Of a stretch of 64,000 nt of DNA, positions 24,600 through 36,399 are shown piece after piece. Each line of letters begins with the position of its first letter. Position 1 is the stretch's first letter. The position numbers and the translations under genes were made by a program. Source of the stretch: Timema cristinae (Eukaryota; Arthropoda; Insecta; Phasmatodea; Timematidae); contig JBCFYV010011135.1 in the NCBI GenBank assembly GCA_039000515.1, forward strand, positions 17,192,999-17,256,998, written 5' to 3'. The notes below the pieces were generated by a model. It was not told the origin of the DNA and searched no databases. It saw nothing but the letters and a program-made list of their open reading frames with translations.

Positions 24600-25225
24600 A
24601 AGTATTCTTGCAGTTTTTTTATAAAAATATTTATTTGGTAAAAAAAAATCAAATATTTCTTCAGTAGAAACACAAAGCTTTATTATATTCACGTGGTGAT
24701 ATAAATAGTTCGTGAATATTTATCATAAATGTCTTGATAATTTAATAACAACTTTTTATTTTTATTCTAAAGTGTGTCATCTAATCCCACCATACCCATT
24801 ACATATATTAAACAATTTATTGTTGATATCACCTTATGAAGAAAATTAAACTTTTATGTTTCCACTAAATTATTATTATTATTATTATTATTAGCACAGC
24901 GTCTTACTACCCGTTCGGGTAATACGCACTTACGCTAATGTGTAATGGTAGGGTGATTGTGAGATGAAATGAAGGACCTACAGTTTAACGTGGAATCCGA
25001 ACCACGGTGGAGACCTGGCATTCCTCACATTCACAAGATGTCTTGTCAGAGGTGAAGGAAGGGTGTGGTAATCAGATAAATCTTTGCCGGGACCGAGGAT
25101 TGAACCCCGGCCGCCAGCATAGAAGTCTGACACCTTACCCCTAGACCACCAGGTCACCGTTTCCACTAAAGAAAATATATTTGATCCATCCTAGAAAAAA
25201 AAAATTTTGCTATAAAAACTGCAAA
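24600..25225. mobile_element. Diverged foldback element holding a SINE
   Basis: The left part (ttgcagtttttttataaaaa, then aatcaaatatttcttc) and the right part (tttgctataaaaactgcaaa, preceded by aaaatatatttgatcc) are reverse complements and both match the arms of the palindromic element at 44265-44649. A SINE-1 (24870-25158) sits near its right arm. The ends are not defined. Confidence 0.45.
24870..25158 (-). mobile_element. SINE-1 with 12-bp TSD
   Basis: Full-length minus copy: (ATT)n tail, agcacagcgtcttactaccc, body, reversed box B (gaggattgaaccccgg) and terminus aggtcacc. Perfect TSD gtttccactaaa at 24858-24869 and 25159-25170. The 62-codon frame inside is antisense to the SINE and not a gene. 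Confidence 0.92.
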
Positions 25226-26265
25226 AAAAATACCACTTAACTTTTCCTGCATAAAATACATATTCATCTAAAGCTAGTTTAAGATCATCATTGGAGTATA
25301 GGCTAAATGGGTAGTAAGACTCGATTTAAAAAAAAATCTTCATTAGCTCCACACCACGTCATACTCACTGTAACCATCATTTCAAGCTAATCTCATCGGG
25401 ACATGGAAAGATCCTCCACGGAAAGGATCTACAATTACTACTCTCGGGCGTCCTTTGGGCTTTGCACACTAATACTGGCTAATCCAATGATGGGGAAAGT
25501 ACGGCCCGTGAAATGATTCCAAATTCCGATCAAAAAAGTTTTCAAAAACGAGGATAAACCAGAAAAAAATATTAATTTTGCACTTTTTTTCTAAAATTCT
25601 ATTTTATAGCTCAGTGGCCAGTGTCCAGAGATTAAATAATATTCAAACCATCCATGACATTCGGCTTGAATTAGTTGAATTTCAATGTAACCCATAATTG
25701 AAGCAGTTGTTTCTCAACGTCCCAAAATTTTAGCTATACAAATCCATATCGAAATCAAGTTTCCTAAATTTGATGTATCATACTCAAAAGGTTATTGCCA
25801 TGTTTTCATCGTCATACATATGTGTTAAAGTGTTATCTACCATGAAACTCCAAAAATTAGTGTTAGAAACAGCAGACTGACAGATGGTCACTTAGCTTGA
25901 CTACTCTAAGCCAATTCGTCTCAGTTGGAACCAAACTATAAACAACTATTAGAATAACAGTCACAGTTAACTTTTCACACACTCCTTCATTCAAGTAGTG
26001 TTTTTGTTTTATTTAAGTATTTGTTAAATAATTGGGACAACTCACATTGTATTAGAATTAGATTACAAATCCATTTGATAATTAATAGGACTTAACAGTA
26101 TAATAATTTTGTAAAATGTATCATTGTAACTTTTTAATAAACTGTGTTGGCCCCACCTGACGTTTTTATATTTTTATTTTAGCCCAATCCTCGAAAAGTT
26201 AGCCCATCACGGGGCTTATATTTCCACAAATTGGACTACAGATTGATATAGCCCAGACATGCTGG
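25226..26265. other. Spacer; small SINE-tail scrap
   Basis: gggtagtaagactcgattta near 25300-25325 is a fragment of the shared SINE tail. The remainder has no supported gene or repeat. Confidence 0.45.
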
Positions 26266-26317
<52 letters not shown>

Positions 26318-26322
26318 AATAT
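26266..26322. repeat. (ATT)n microsatellite
   Basis: A long ATT run ending in AAT/ATT transitions. No SINE body is attached on either side, unlike the other AAT tracts here. Confidence 0.9.
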
Positions 26323-26419
26323 TAATACTAACTGTGGGCGAGTAATCTAAACACCAAGTCCTCGTAGTCTGGTTTGTCGATGAGGGAAGGCTTGTTATTT
26401 GAATCAAAGCAGAGTTTAA

Positions 26420-26682
26420 CGAGGTTTGGTCTAGGGGTAAGGTGTCAGACTTCTGTGCTGGCGGCCGGGGTTCAATCCTCGGTCCCGGCACAGATTTATC
26501 TGATTTCCAAACCCTTCCTTCACCTCTGACAAGACATCTTGTGAATGTGGGGAATGCCAGGCCACCACCGTGGTTCGGATTCCACGTTAGACTGTAGGTC
26601 CTTCATTTCATCTCACAATAATCCTACCATTACACATTAGCGTAAGTGCGTATAACCCGAACGGGTAGTAAGACGTGGTGCA

Positions 26683-26741
<59 letters not shown>
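26420..26741 (+). mobile_element. SINE-1 copy with long AAT tail
   Basis: tRNA-like head (ggtctaggggtaaggtgtca; box B ggggttcaatcctcgg), complete body and hairpin tail (gcgtataacccgaacgggta), then about 50 bases of (AAT)n. The first ~10 bases of the usual head are altered. No confident TSD. Confidence 0.88.
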
Positions 26742-26742
<1 letters not shown>

Positions 26743-27430
26743 TATTTGAATTCCCGTTATTCGCACGGGATATTTATTTATTTATTTTTGGATGAAAATG
26801 AAGAATTTTTTTTTAAGCTTAATGGAATGGCTCTTAGCGCTACTAAAGAAACACCGCAAGGAGTTGACCTTATAACGTTTCTCATGTGGAGTTTTATTTT
26901 CCGACAGGCCCTCTTGACTACTACCTAGGGGGTGGATGGACAGGTTTCCCCCTTCCCACTACTCGCCACCACCACACACTACCCTGGGCCGGGCCCTCTC
27001 ACTCACACAGACACTACAAACACCACAAAATTCATCAAATATAAACTATAGACCTCTACCATCTCTTGGAGTTGCATATTAAAATGCGATTACATATTTT
27101 AATTAATTGTCTGTATTCATTTATTTTTCCACACCTTAGAAGCATATACGGGGTTAAAAATAATTGTTAAATTTTTTCGAAGGCATTATTAGAACAAACA
27201 TATCGGATTATTACCCTATAAACGCTTAAAAATAATTTATAAAGCAATATTGTTGATTAGTCTAGCTACCCCGATTTCACCTCCTTTATCACAAAACATT
27301 GGAATAAAACTTTTCCTAATTAGCTCATGAGGAACACCTGTGTCAAATTTCAGTCCTCTATTTTCGTGGAAAGTGTGAGAATTAGTGATGAGTGATATAT
27401 AGATGGATAACAATATTTTAAGACCCTACT
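26742..27430 (+). repeat. Possible dispersed element, class unknown
   Basis: Opens with cccgttattcgcacggg and ends with the block tgtcaaatttcagtcctcta, then gtggaaagtgtgagaatta and gtgatgagtgata. These words recur in insect transposon ends by my recollection. The 60-codon frame at 26746 has no recognised domain. Confidence 0.3.
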
Positions 27431-27667
27431 TTATTTTACAATAAAAATTATCTGTCGCTGCCCTTATCTCCATAACCATGATCAATACGTCGATCTGTCA
27501 GGATAGCCTATCAAATGGTGAGAGTTCTTAGGTAGGAGCGTTTATATTAGTCAAACTCGATGTAATGATGGATTTATTATAAACTAAAGTACATAATATG
27601 ATACAGATAGTTAATTGGTAAAATACTAAGAATGTTATAACCCGAGTCAGTCATTTTATTAAACAGT

Positions 27668-30577
27668 CCTTAGACACGTCTATATATTTGAACTATTCCA
27701 TCTCACCTTGGACACGTCTATATAGTTGAACTATTCCATCTCACCTTGGACACGTCTATATAGTTGAACTATTCCATCTCACCTTGGACACGTCTATATA
27801 GTTGAACTATTACATCTCACCTTGGACACGTTTATATAGTTGAACTATTCCATCTCACCTTGGACACGTCTATATAGTTGAACTATTCCATCTCACCTTG
27901 GACACGTCTATATAGTTGAACTATTCCATCTCACCTTGGACACGTCCATATATTTGAACTATTCCATCTCACCTTGGACACGTTTATATAGTTGAACTAT
28001 TCCATCTCACCTTGGACACGTCTATATAGTTGAACTATTCCATCTCACTTTGGACACGTCTATATAGTTGAACTATTCCACCTCACCTTGGGCACGTCTA
28101 TATAGTTGAACTATTCCATCTCACCTTAGACACGTCTATATTGTTGAACTATTCCATCTCACCTTAGACACGTCTATATAGTTGAACTATTACATCTCAC
28201 CTTGGACACGTCTATATAGTTGAACTATTCCATCTCACCTTGGACACGTCTATATAGTTGAACTATTACATCTCACCTTGGACACGTCTATATAGTTGAA
28301 CTATTCCATCTCACCTGGGAAACGTTTATATAGTTGAACTATTCCACCTCACCTTGGACACGTCCATATATTTGAACTATTCCATCTCACCTTGGACACG
28401 TCTATATAGTTGAACTATTCCATCTCACCTTGGACACGTCTATATAGTTGAACTATTCCATCTCACTTTGGACACGTCTATATAGTTGAACTATTCCATC
28501 TCACCTTGGACACGTCTATATAGTTGAGCTATTACATCTCACCTTGGACACGTCCATATAGTTGAACTATTCCATCTCACCTTGGACACGTCCATATAGT
28601 TGAAATATTCCATCTCACCTTGGACATGTCCTTATAGTTGAACTATTCCATCTTACTTTGGACACGTCCATATAGTTGAACTATTCCATCTCACCTTGGA
28701 CACGTCTATATAGTTGAGCTATTACATCTCACCTTGGACACGTCCATATAGTTGAACTATTCCATCTCACCTTGGACACGTCCATATAGTTGAAATATTC
28801 CATCTCACCTTGGACATGTCCTTATAGTTGAACTATTCCATCTTACTTTGGACACGTCCATATAGTTGAACTATTCCATCTCACCTTGGACACGTCTATA
28901 TAGTTGAACTATTCCATCTTACTTTGGACACGTCCATATAGTTGAAATATTCCATCTCACCTTGGACATGTCCTTATAGTTGAACTATTCCATCTTACTT
29001 TGGACACGTCCATATAGTTGAACTATTCCATCTCACCTTGGACACATCTATATAGTTGAACTATTCCATCTTACTTTGGACACGTCTATATAGTTGAGCT
29101 ATTCCATCTCACCTTGGACACGTCTATATAGTTGAACTATTCCATCTCACCTGGGACACGTCTATATAGTTGAAGTATTCCATCTCACCTTGGACACGTC
29201 CATATAGTTGAACTATTCCATTTCACCTTGGACACGTCTATATAGTTGAGCTATTACATCTCACCTTGGACACGTCCATATAGTTGAACTATTCCATCTC
29301 ACCGTGGACACGTCCATATAGTTGAAATATTCCATCTCACCTTGGACATGTCCTTATAGTTGAACTATTCCATCTCACCTTGGACACGTCTATATAGTTG
29401 AACTATTACATCTCACCTTGGACACGTCTATATAGTTGAGCTATTCCATCTCACCTGGGACACGTCCATATAGTTGAACTATTCCATCTCACCTTGGACA
29501 CGTCTATATAGTTGAACTATTCCATCTCACCTTGGACACGTCTGTATAGTTGAACTATTCCATCTCACCTGGGACACGTCTATATAGTTGAACTATTCCA
29601 TCTCACCTTGGACACGTCTATATAGTTGAACTATTCCATCTCACCTTGGACACGTCTATATAGTTGAACTATTCCATCTCACCTTGGACACGTCTATATA
29701 GTTGAACTATTACATCTCACCTTGGACACGTCCATATATTTGAACTATTCCATCTCACCTTGGACACGTCTATATAGTTGAACTATTCCATCTCACTTTG
29801 GACACGTCTATATAGTTGAGCTATTCCATCTCACCTTGGACACGTCTATATAGTTGAACTATTCCATCTTACTTTGGACACGTCTATATAGTTGAGCTAT
29901 TCCATCTCACCTTGGACACGTCTATATAGTTGAACTATTCCATCTCACTTGGGACACGTTTATATAGTTGAGCTATTCCATCTCACCTTGGACACGTCCA
30001 TATAGTTGAACTATTCCATCTCACCTTGGACACGTCTATATAGTTGAGCTATTACATCTCACCTTGGACACGTCCATATAGTTGAACTATTCCATCTCAC
30101 CTTGGACACGTCCATATAGTTGAAATATTCCATCTCACCTTGGACATGTCCTTATAGTTGAACTATTCCATCTCACCTGGGACACGTCTATATAGTTGAA
30201 CTATTCCATCTCACCTTGGACACGTCTATATAGTTGAACTATTCCATCTCACCTGGGACACGTCTATATAGTTGAACTATTCCATCTCACCTTGGACACG
30301 TCTATATAGTTGAACTATTCCATCTCACCTTAGACACGTCTATATATTTGAACTATTCCATCTCACCTTGGACACGTCTATATAGTTGAACTATTCCATC
30401 TCACCTTGGACACGTCTATATAGTTGAACTATTCCATCTCACCTGGGACACGTCTATATAGTTGAACTATTCCATCTCACCTTGGACACGTCTGTATAGT
30501 TGAACTATTCCATCTCACCTTGGACACGTCTGTATAGTTGAACTATTCCATCTCACCTTGGACATGTCTATATAGTA
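27668..30577. repeat. 38-bp satellite, about 76 units
   Basis: Unit: cttggacacgtctatatagt then tgaactattccatctcac. Unit length is almost constant at 38 bp over 2.9 kb. Variants (gtccatatag, aaatattcc, catgtccttatag, gagctattac) recur in fixed order, showing higher-order blocks. Every standard unit contains the dyad atagttgaactat. Since 38 is not a multiple of 3 the array does not keep a reading frame. Confidence 0.95.
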
Positions 30578-30590
30578 CATAGTCTATATA

Positions 30591-30815
30591 ATAATGTGTA
30601 ATGGTAGGGTGATTGTGAGATGAAATGGAGGACCTACAGTTTAACGTGGGATCCGAACCACGGTGGAGGCCTGGCATTCCCCAAATTCACAAGTTGTCCT
30701 GTCAGAGGTGAAGGAAGGACTTGGTAATCAGATAAATCTGTGCCGGGACCAAGGACTGAACCCCGGACCCTCAGTACAGAAGTCCGACACCTTACCCCTA
30801 GACCGCCAGCTCACC
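30591..30815 (-). mobile_element. SINE-1 lacking its tail at satellite edge
   Basis: Minus-strand body and head are complete (aatgtgtaatggtagggtga to caccttacccctagaccgcc) but the hairpin tail and AAT repeat are missing exactly where the 38-bp array ends (tatataataatgtg). The satellite border therefore truncated the element, or a rearrangement joined them. Confidence 0.82.
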
Positions 30816-31025
30816 CTAATAGTAATAGTTAACACAAAAAAAGGTTAGTTAAGCCTAAATAAAAATTTATTACTCATGAAAAAGTACAAATTTATTAATT
30901 TGGGTCTAGTATTAATGAGATAAGTGAAGCCTTTTTTTAACCACCATTTTTAATCCAACGGTCCATGTTTGAAAACAATCACACGAAAATAATAAAACGT
31001 AACAAATCAATATGAATAACTTTGC

Positions 31026-31074
31026 TTGCGTATAACCCGAACGGGTAGTAAGACGCGGTGCTAATAATAATAAT
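31026..31074 (+). mobile_element. Tail-only SINE insertion with TSD
   Basis: Only the shared tail (gcgtataacccgaacgggta, gtaagacgcggtgct) and (AAT)n are present, yet a perfect 11-bp duplication aataactttgc flanks it (31015-31025 and 31075-31085). This is a severely 5'-truncated retrotransposition event. Confidence 0.85.
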
Positions 31075-31184
31075 AATAACTTTGCAATGTCTGACGGCTA
31101 ACAGTGTAATATGATTAGTGACGTCACGACTCGACTTCGATTGGTCGATCCGAGAACAGACATGCTCTCGGGCAATCGACTTTC

Positions 31185-31330
31185 GAACCTCGACAGATGG
31201 CATTGCGGAAACTACTTTTTTGATTTCAGGGGGTGATGAAACGCAGATAATTATCAAAATTTTGAGTTAACATTTTTTGACGATCACAATACTTTATCTC
31301 TAATGTGCTGAGATAAAGGAAAAAAGAAAA
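31185..31330 (+). repeat. Rep-G fragment
   Basis: Carries gacagatggcattgcggaaa, tcagggggtgatgaaac and tttttgacgatcacaatact in the family order. 3' part only. Confidence 0.6.
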
Positions 31331-31800
31331 AAAAATCTTTTAGTGGCACATTAATTCTAAACGTCTAATCTGATTCACCCATTAAAAAAATATAAAGATT
31401 ATCCTATTTTGAGCATAAAATGGGTTTTAACAAAAAATGTTCCTAAGCACAGTTTTCCTTAAAGCGATATTTTTAAACTTAAGGATGTTATCTACCTGTG
31501 ACGTAGTGGAATGTCAAGATAGGGTTTCCCATGTCAATACACTTACGTTCTATTCGACTGATTTTATAACTATACACACATTATTAAATAATTCTAAAAT
31601 TAATCCTCCTTTATCATACAATTATATTTTTGATCTTAAAGAAGTTTATTTGATTTTTTAAAATCGTCTACAACTTGGGTTGTTTGGTACATATACGAAA
31701 ATGCCCCGTAATAATCTTCCCGCCAAAAGGTTTATTAAAAAGGTCCGTGGATAGATATGTTTATCTAGGTTCTAAAATAGGAAACAATAAAAAGTTAACC
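31331..31800. other. AT-rich spacer
   Basis: Contains a 74-codon open frame (31437-31661) without recognisable motif or splice support. Considered chance. A scrap of SINE tail (acgggtagtaagacgcggtg) lies at 31804-31825. Confidence 0.4.
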
Positions 31801-31851
31801 AGGACGGGTAGTAAGACGCGGTGCTAAAAATCAATTCAATTTTCGATTTTT

Positions 31852-32081
31852 TTAGTACCACTTCTTAACGCCCGTTCGAATTATACGCCAATGTACTAAT
31901 TACACTACTGGATTAGAGATTATACATATTTAATTTAGAGGAAGTGTACCCGCATTTGCGTGGATGGTAAGTGTGAAAACTCTTTCGGTACACGCCAGAC
32001 CGGAATCAAACCCTGATCTAGTCGTCTTCGGCAATTTACTCAATAGCCAGAATAACGTCTTAGACCATGAAGCCACAGAAG
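31852..32081 (-). mobile_element. Old SINE-2-like copy
   Basis: Reversed tail (gtaccacttcttaacgcccg), body with gaggaagtgtacccgcattt and gcgtgga, reversed box B (ccggaatcaaaccctgatc) and head end gaccatgaagccacagaag. The 64-codon frame at 31964 lies within it. Confidence 0.65.
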
Positions 32082-32384
32082 TGGGTAATTTAGAAATTCC
32101 CACTCAATGTTCTCCAGCATCAAATAGTAGAGTGAGTGTTTATACTCGTCATAAGTAGAGGGTAAGTGTTGTCAACAGATAAATAAGATACATTACAGGA
32201 TGAACTTCTTATTTTAATACCGTTATTAATAATTTGCACATTAGTGTCTAGAGTGCTTAGATGTATCAATTAGTTAAGATGCAACCCGCTTTGTGAAATA
32301 GCTCAGAGGTGGCCAAAAAGTCGATCGCAATATTCCGGTCGACCGCGGCCGATAGTTTGGTCGATCAATTAAAAGATATTGAAA

Positions 32385-34275
32385 GAAAGAACATTAAAAG
32401 AGGTTGTGTAGATTTATATCAAATCAACATTAAAATCTAAATATAAAGAACATTAAAAAGAAGGTGTGTAGATTTATATCAAATCAACATTAAAATCTAA
32501 ATATAAAAGAACAATAAAAAGAAGGTGTGTGGATTTATATCAAATCAACATTAAAATCTAAATATAAAAGAAGATTAAAAAGAATGTGTGAAGATTTATA
32601 TCAAATAAACATTAAAATCTAAATATTAAAGAACATTAAAAATAAAGTGTGAAGATTTATATCAAATCAACATTAAAATCTAAATATAAAAGAACATTAA
32701 AAAGAAGGTATGTATATTTATATCAAATCAACATTAAAATCTAAATATAAAAGAACATTAAAAAGAAGGTGTGTAGATTTATATCAAATCAACATTAAAA
32801 TCTAAATATAAAAGAACATTAAAAAGAAGGTGTGTATATTTATATCAAATCAACATTAAAATCTAAATATAAAAGAACATTAAAAAGAAGGTGTGTATAT
32901 TTATATCAAATCAACATTAAAATCTAAATATAAAAGAGCATTAAAAAGAAGGTGTGTATATTTATATCAAATCAACATTAAAATCTAAATATAAAAGCAC
33001 ATTAAAAAGAAGGTGTGTAGATTTATATCAAATCAACATTAAAATCTAAATATAAAAGAACATTAAAAAGAGGGTGTGTAGATTTATATCAAATCAACAT
33101 TAAAATCTAAATCTAAAAGAACATTAAAAAGAGGGTTTGTAGATTTATATCAAATCAACATTAAAATATAATATAAAATAACATTAAAAAGAAGCTTTGT
33201 AGATTTATATCAAATCAACATTAAAATCTAAATATAAAAGAACATTAAAAAGAAGGTGTGTAGATTTATATCAAATCAACATTAAAATCTAAATATAAAA
33301 GAGCATTAAAAAGAAGGTGTGTAGATTTATATCAAATCAACATTAAAATCTAAATATAAAAGAACATTAAAAAGAAGCTGTGTATATTTATATCAAATCA
33401 ACATTAAAATATAAATATAAAAGAACAATAAAAAGAAGGTGTGTAGATTTATATCAAATCAACATTAAAATCTAATTATAAAAGAACATTAAAATGAATG
33501 TGTGAAGATTTATATCAAATCAACATTAAAATATAAATATAAAAGAACATTAAAAAGAGGGTTTGTAGATTTATATCAAATCAACATTAAAATATAAATA
33601 TAAAAGAACATTAAAAAGATGGTGTGTAGATTTATATCAAATCAACATTAAAATCTAAATATAAAAGAACATTAAAAAGAAGGTGTGTAGATTTATATCA
33701 AATCAACATTAAAATCTAAATATAAAAGAACATTAAAAAGAGGGTTTGTAGATTTATATCAAATCAACATTAAAATATAAATATAAAATAACATTAAAAA
33801 GAAGCTTTGTAGATTTATATCAAATCAACATTAAAATCTAAATATAAAAGAACATTAAAAATAAGGTGTGTAGATTTATATCAAATCAACATTAAAATCT
33901 AAATATAAAAGAGCATTAAAAAGAAGGTGTGTATATTTATATTAAATCAACATTAAAATCTAAATATAAAAGCACATTAAAAAGAAGGTGTGTAGATTTA
34001 TATCAAATCAACATTAAAATCTAAATATAAAAGAACATTAAAAAGAGGGTGTGTAGATTTATATCAAATCAACATTAAAATCTAAATCTAAAAGAACATT
34101 AAAAAGAGGGTGTGTAGATTTATATCAAATCAACATTAAAATCTAAATATAAAAGAACATTAAAAAGAGGGTGTGTAGATTTATATCAAATCAACATTCA
34201 AATCTAAATATAAAAGAACATTAAAAAGAAGGTGTGTAGATTTATATCAAATCAACATTAAAATATAAATATAAA
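32385..34275. repeat. 60/61-bp satellite, about 31 units
   Basis: Unit: agaacattaaaaagaaggtg, then tgtagatttatatcaaatca, then acattaaaatctaaatataa and a. Variants (gagggtttg, gaagctttg) recur in blocks, suggesting segmental amplification. Just upstream, 32306-32385 (cagaggtggccaaaaagtc) resembles a hAT terminus with no partner found. Confidence 0.95.
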
Positions 34276-34560
34276 AGCTGATTGACATATGACCATTTAT
34301 AATGCTGCTTTCGTTTATGACAGAATAAATACGAGCTCTCATCCAACAAACTATCCTAAGGTTATGTGGGGTCACGCATCAACTTAAAGGTCAATTTTTT
34401 ATGAGAAAATACCTTTTATTGTAAAATAAAAAAAAAACTCAGGTTCCGTGTGTGAAAGGACTTTTAAGTTTTTATATGTGATATAATTTTACAATTAAAA
34501 CACAATATGGATAATTAATTTTTTTACCAATGAAGCAAATGATTGCTTTGGTTCCATATT
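34276..34560. other. Spacer, nothing recognised
   Basis: AT-rich sequence between the 60/61-bp satellite and the next SINE, with no open frame of note. Confidence 0.5.
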
Positions 34561-34567
34561 AGATCTC

Positions 34568-34833
34568 GGGTGACCTGGTGATATAGGGGTAAGGTGTCGG
34601 ACTTCTATGCTGAGGTCCGGGGTTCAATCCTCGGTCCCGGCACAGATTTATCTGATTACCAAACCCTTCCTTCACCTCTGACAAGACATCTTGTGAATGT
34701 GGGGAAAGCCAGGCCTCCACCGTGGTTCGGATTCCACGTTAAACTGTAGGTCCTCCATTTCATCTCATAATCACCCTACCATTACACATTAGCGTAAGTG
34801 CGTACAACCCGAACGGGTAGTAAGACGCGGTGC

Positions 34834-34868
<35 letters not shown>

Positions 34869-34871
34869 TAG
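34568..34871 (+). mobile_element. SINE-1 with 8-bp TSD
   Basis: Starts ggtgacctggtgatatagg, box B ggggttcaatcctcgg, full body and hairpin tail, (AAT)n. Flanked by tagatctc at 34560-34567 and 34872-34879. The right duplicate is the start of the adjacent 30-bp minisatellite. Confidence 0.88.
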
Positions 34872-35116
34872 TAGATCTCAAAGGATTTTCCTTCCCTAGA
34901 GTAGATCTCAAAGGATTTTCCTTCCCTAGAGTAGATCTCAAAGGATTTTCCTTCCTAGAGTAGATCTCAAAAGATTTTCCTTCCCTAGAGTAGATCTCAA
35001 AGGATTTTCCTTCCCTAGAGTAGATCTCAAAGGATTTTCCTTCCCTAGAGTAGATCTCAAAGGATTTTCCTTCCCTAGAGTAGATCTCAAAGGATTTTCC
35101 TTCCCTAGAGTAGATC
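34872..35116. repeat. 30-bp minisatellite, about 8 units
   Basis: Unit: gtagatctcaaaggattttc then cttccctaga, nearly identical units. The minus strand reads as a repeating decapeptide (RSTLGKENPL) because 30 is divisible by 3; I regard this as incidental. Confidence 0.93.
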
Positions 35117-35411
35117 TATAGATCAAAAAGTATGGCCCCCACCTGAGCTAGGAATTCACCAAGTATATAGCGTCATTAAACCTAAATCAAACCTTCAAAT
35201 ATATTAGTGTGGCTATACATTTGAAACATTTAAGATAGTTATAAAATAGTTATGGTTACATATGGCACTGTTTACATACTTAATTCAGTACAAGTCAATT
35301 ATTACCATGTGAGCGACCCACTATCATGATGATTATTAGGTAAAAAAGTAACTAACAATGTAAAACCTATGCGTAATTTGGTAGTAATGCAGGTCATAGC
35401 TTTCAGCTACC

Positions 35412-35618
35412 TTCTTCAGTGGACGCTTGGTATAAGGCGTCATTCTCATGTTAGCCTATATTGCCTGAGGTCAAATCCCAGTCGGGTGTACTGAGGGTGG
35501 TTTTTCCAAAATTATTCTACACTTTTCCTCCACGTAAATACAAGTACACTTCCTCCAAATTCAACCTTTATCAACCCTAACTCATCGTAATTAGTACATG
35601 TTATGGCGCTAAAAAAAA
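35412..35618 (+). mobile_element. Old SINE-2-like copy
   Basis: Head cttcagtggacgcttggtat and aaggcgtcattctcatgtta, box B gaggtcaaatcccagtc, middle gagggtggtttttccaaaat, then aattagtacatgttatggcg. The hairpin tail is lost. Confidence 0.6.
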
Positions 35619-35641
35619 GAAGAGAGCTTTCATCTACGTCT

Positions 35642-35786
35642 CCTAAATGGTTTTCCACTCTCCCTCCACGCAAATGTGGGTTCACTTCCTCTAATTCAAC
35701 CTTCCCAATTCCTAATCCATTAGCGTAATTAGTACTTAAAGCGTATAACCCGAATGGGTAGTAAGACGCGGTGCTAAATAATATAA
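35642..35786 (+). mobile_element. 5'-truncated SINE-2 with 13-bp TSD
   Basis: Begins in mid-body (cctaaatggttttccactct) and runs through the hairpin tail to ggtgctaaata. Perfect TSD ttcatctacgtct at 35629-35641 and 35787-35799. The head is missing, so it was truncated at insertion. Confidence 0.9.
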
Positions 35787-36271
35787 TTCATCTACGTCTA
35801 AGCACAGACTAAAGCATAGAATAGACACGTAGCCTCACGTTATCAAATAGAAGAGATATTTATTTGTCTTTCAAACAAAAGCAAAACAAAATACTTCTGT
35901 ATTTAAAAAAAAAAGTTTGAAGGAAGTGGTTCTATTTTAAATAAATGTTATAAATATATTTATTTGTGTATAGCCCAAACGAATAGAAAGATTCAGCGTT
36001 TAAAGAAAAAAATATATATGAATTCATAATTTGAAAACTGAGCCTGATACCTTATCTTGGTCGGTAGCGTGTCTGTCTAGTGAGATAAGCGTTCCGGGTT
36101 CGATTCCCGGCATGGCTGAAAAATCTATCATTGGGAAAATGTGGGTTTAATCGTTCATATTGATGAACTAAAGGTCGGGGACTGGATGTTGTGTCTGTCC
36201 TAGTCTTAAGTAAGATTATAAGGCATATGAAGCTAAGACAGAGTTAGCCAGCCGGTAGTGGGAAATATATG

Positions 36272-36359
36272 AATATAATATTTAGCACCGCGTCTTACTA
36301 CCCGTTCGGGTTATACGCTTTAATTACTAATTACGCTAATGTATTAGGAATTGGGAAGG

Positions 36360-36399
<40 letters not shown>

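Noticed and set aside
27668..30577. CRISPR-like array
   Set aside because: Units are contiguous without unique spacers in a eukaryotic context; it is a satellite.
32306..32385. hAT element beginning cagaggtggccaaa
   Set aside because: No matching inverted end or 8-bp duplication was found downstream, so only a possible terminus is mentioned.
34938..35126. Open frame encoding a repeating RSTLGKENPL peptide
   Set aside because: It is an arithmetic result of a 30-bp minisatellite read on the minus strand; no start context, flanking exon or independent support.
36048..36115. Possible genuine tRNA gene (strong box A and box B)
   Set aside because: No proper acceptor stem or anticodon arm; the sequence continues into the SINE-3 body and recurs at 45198.
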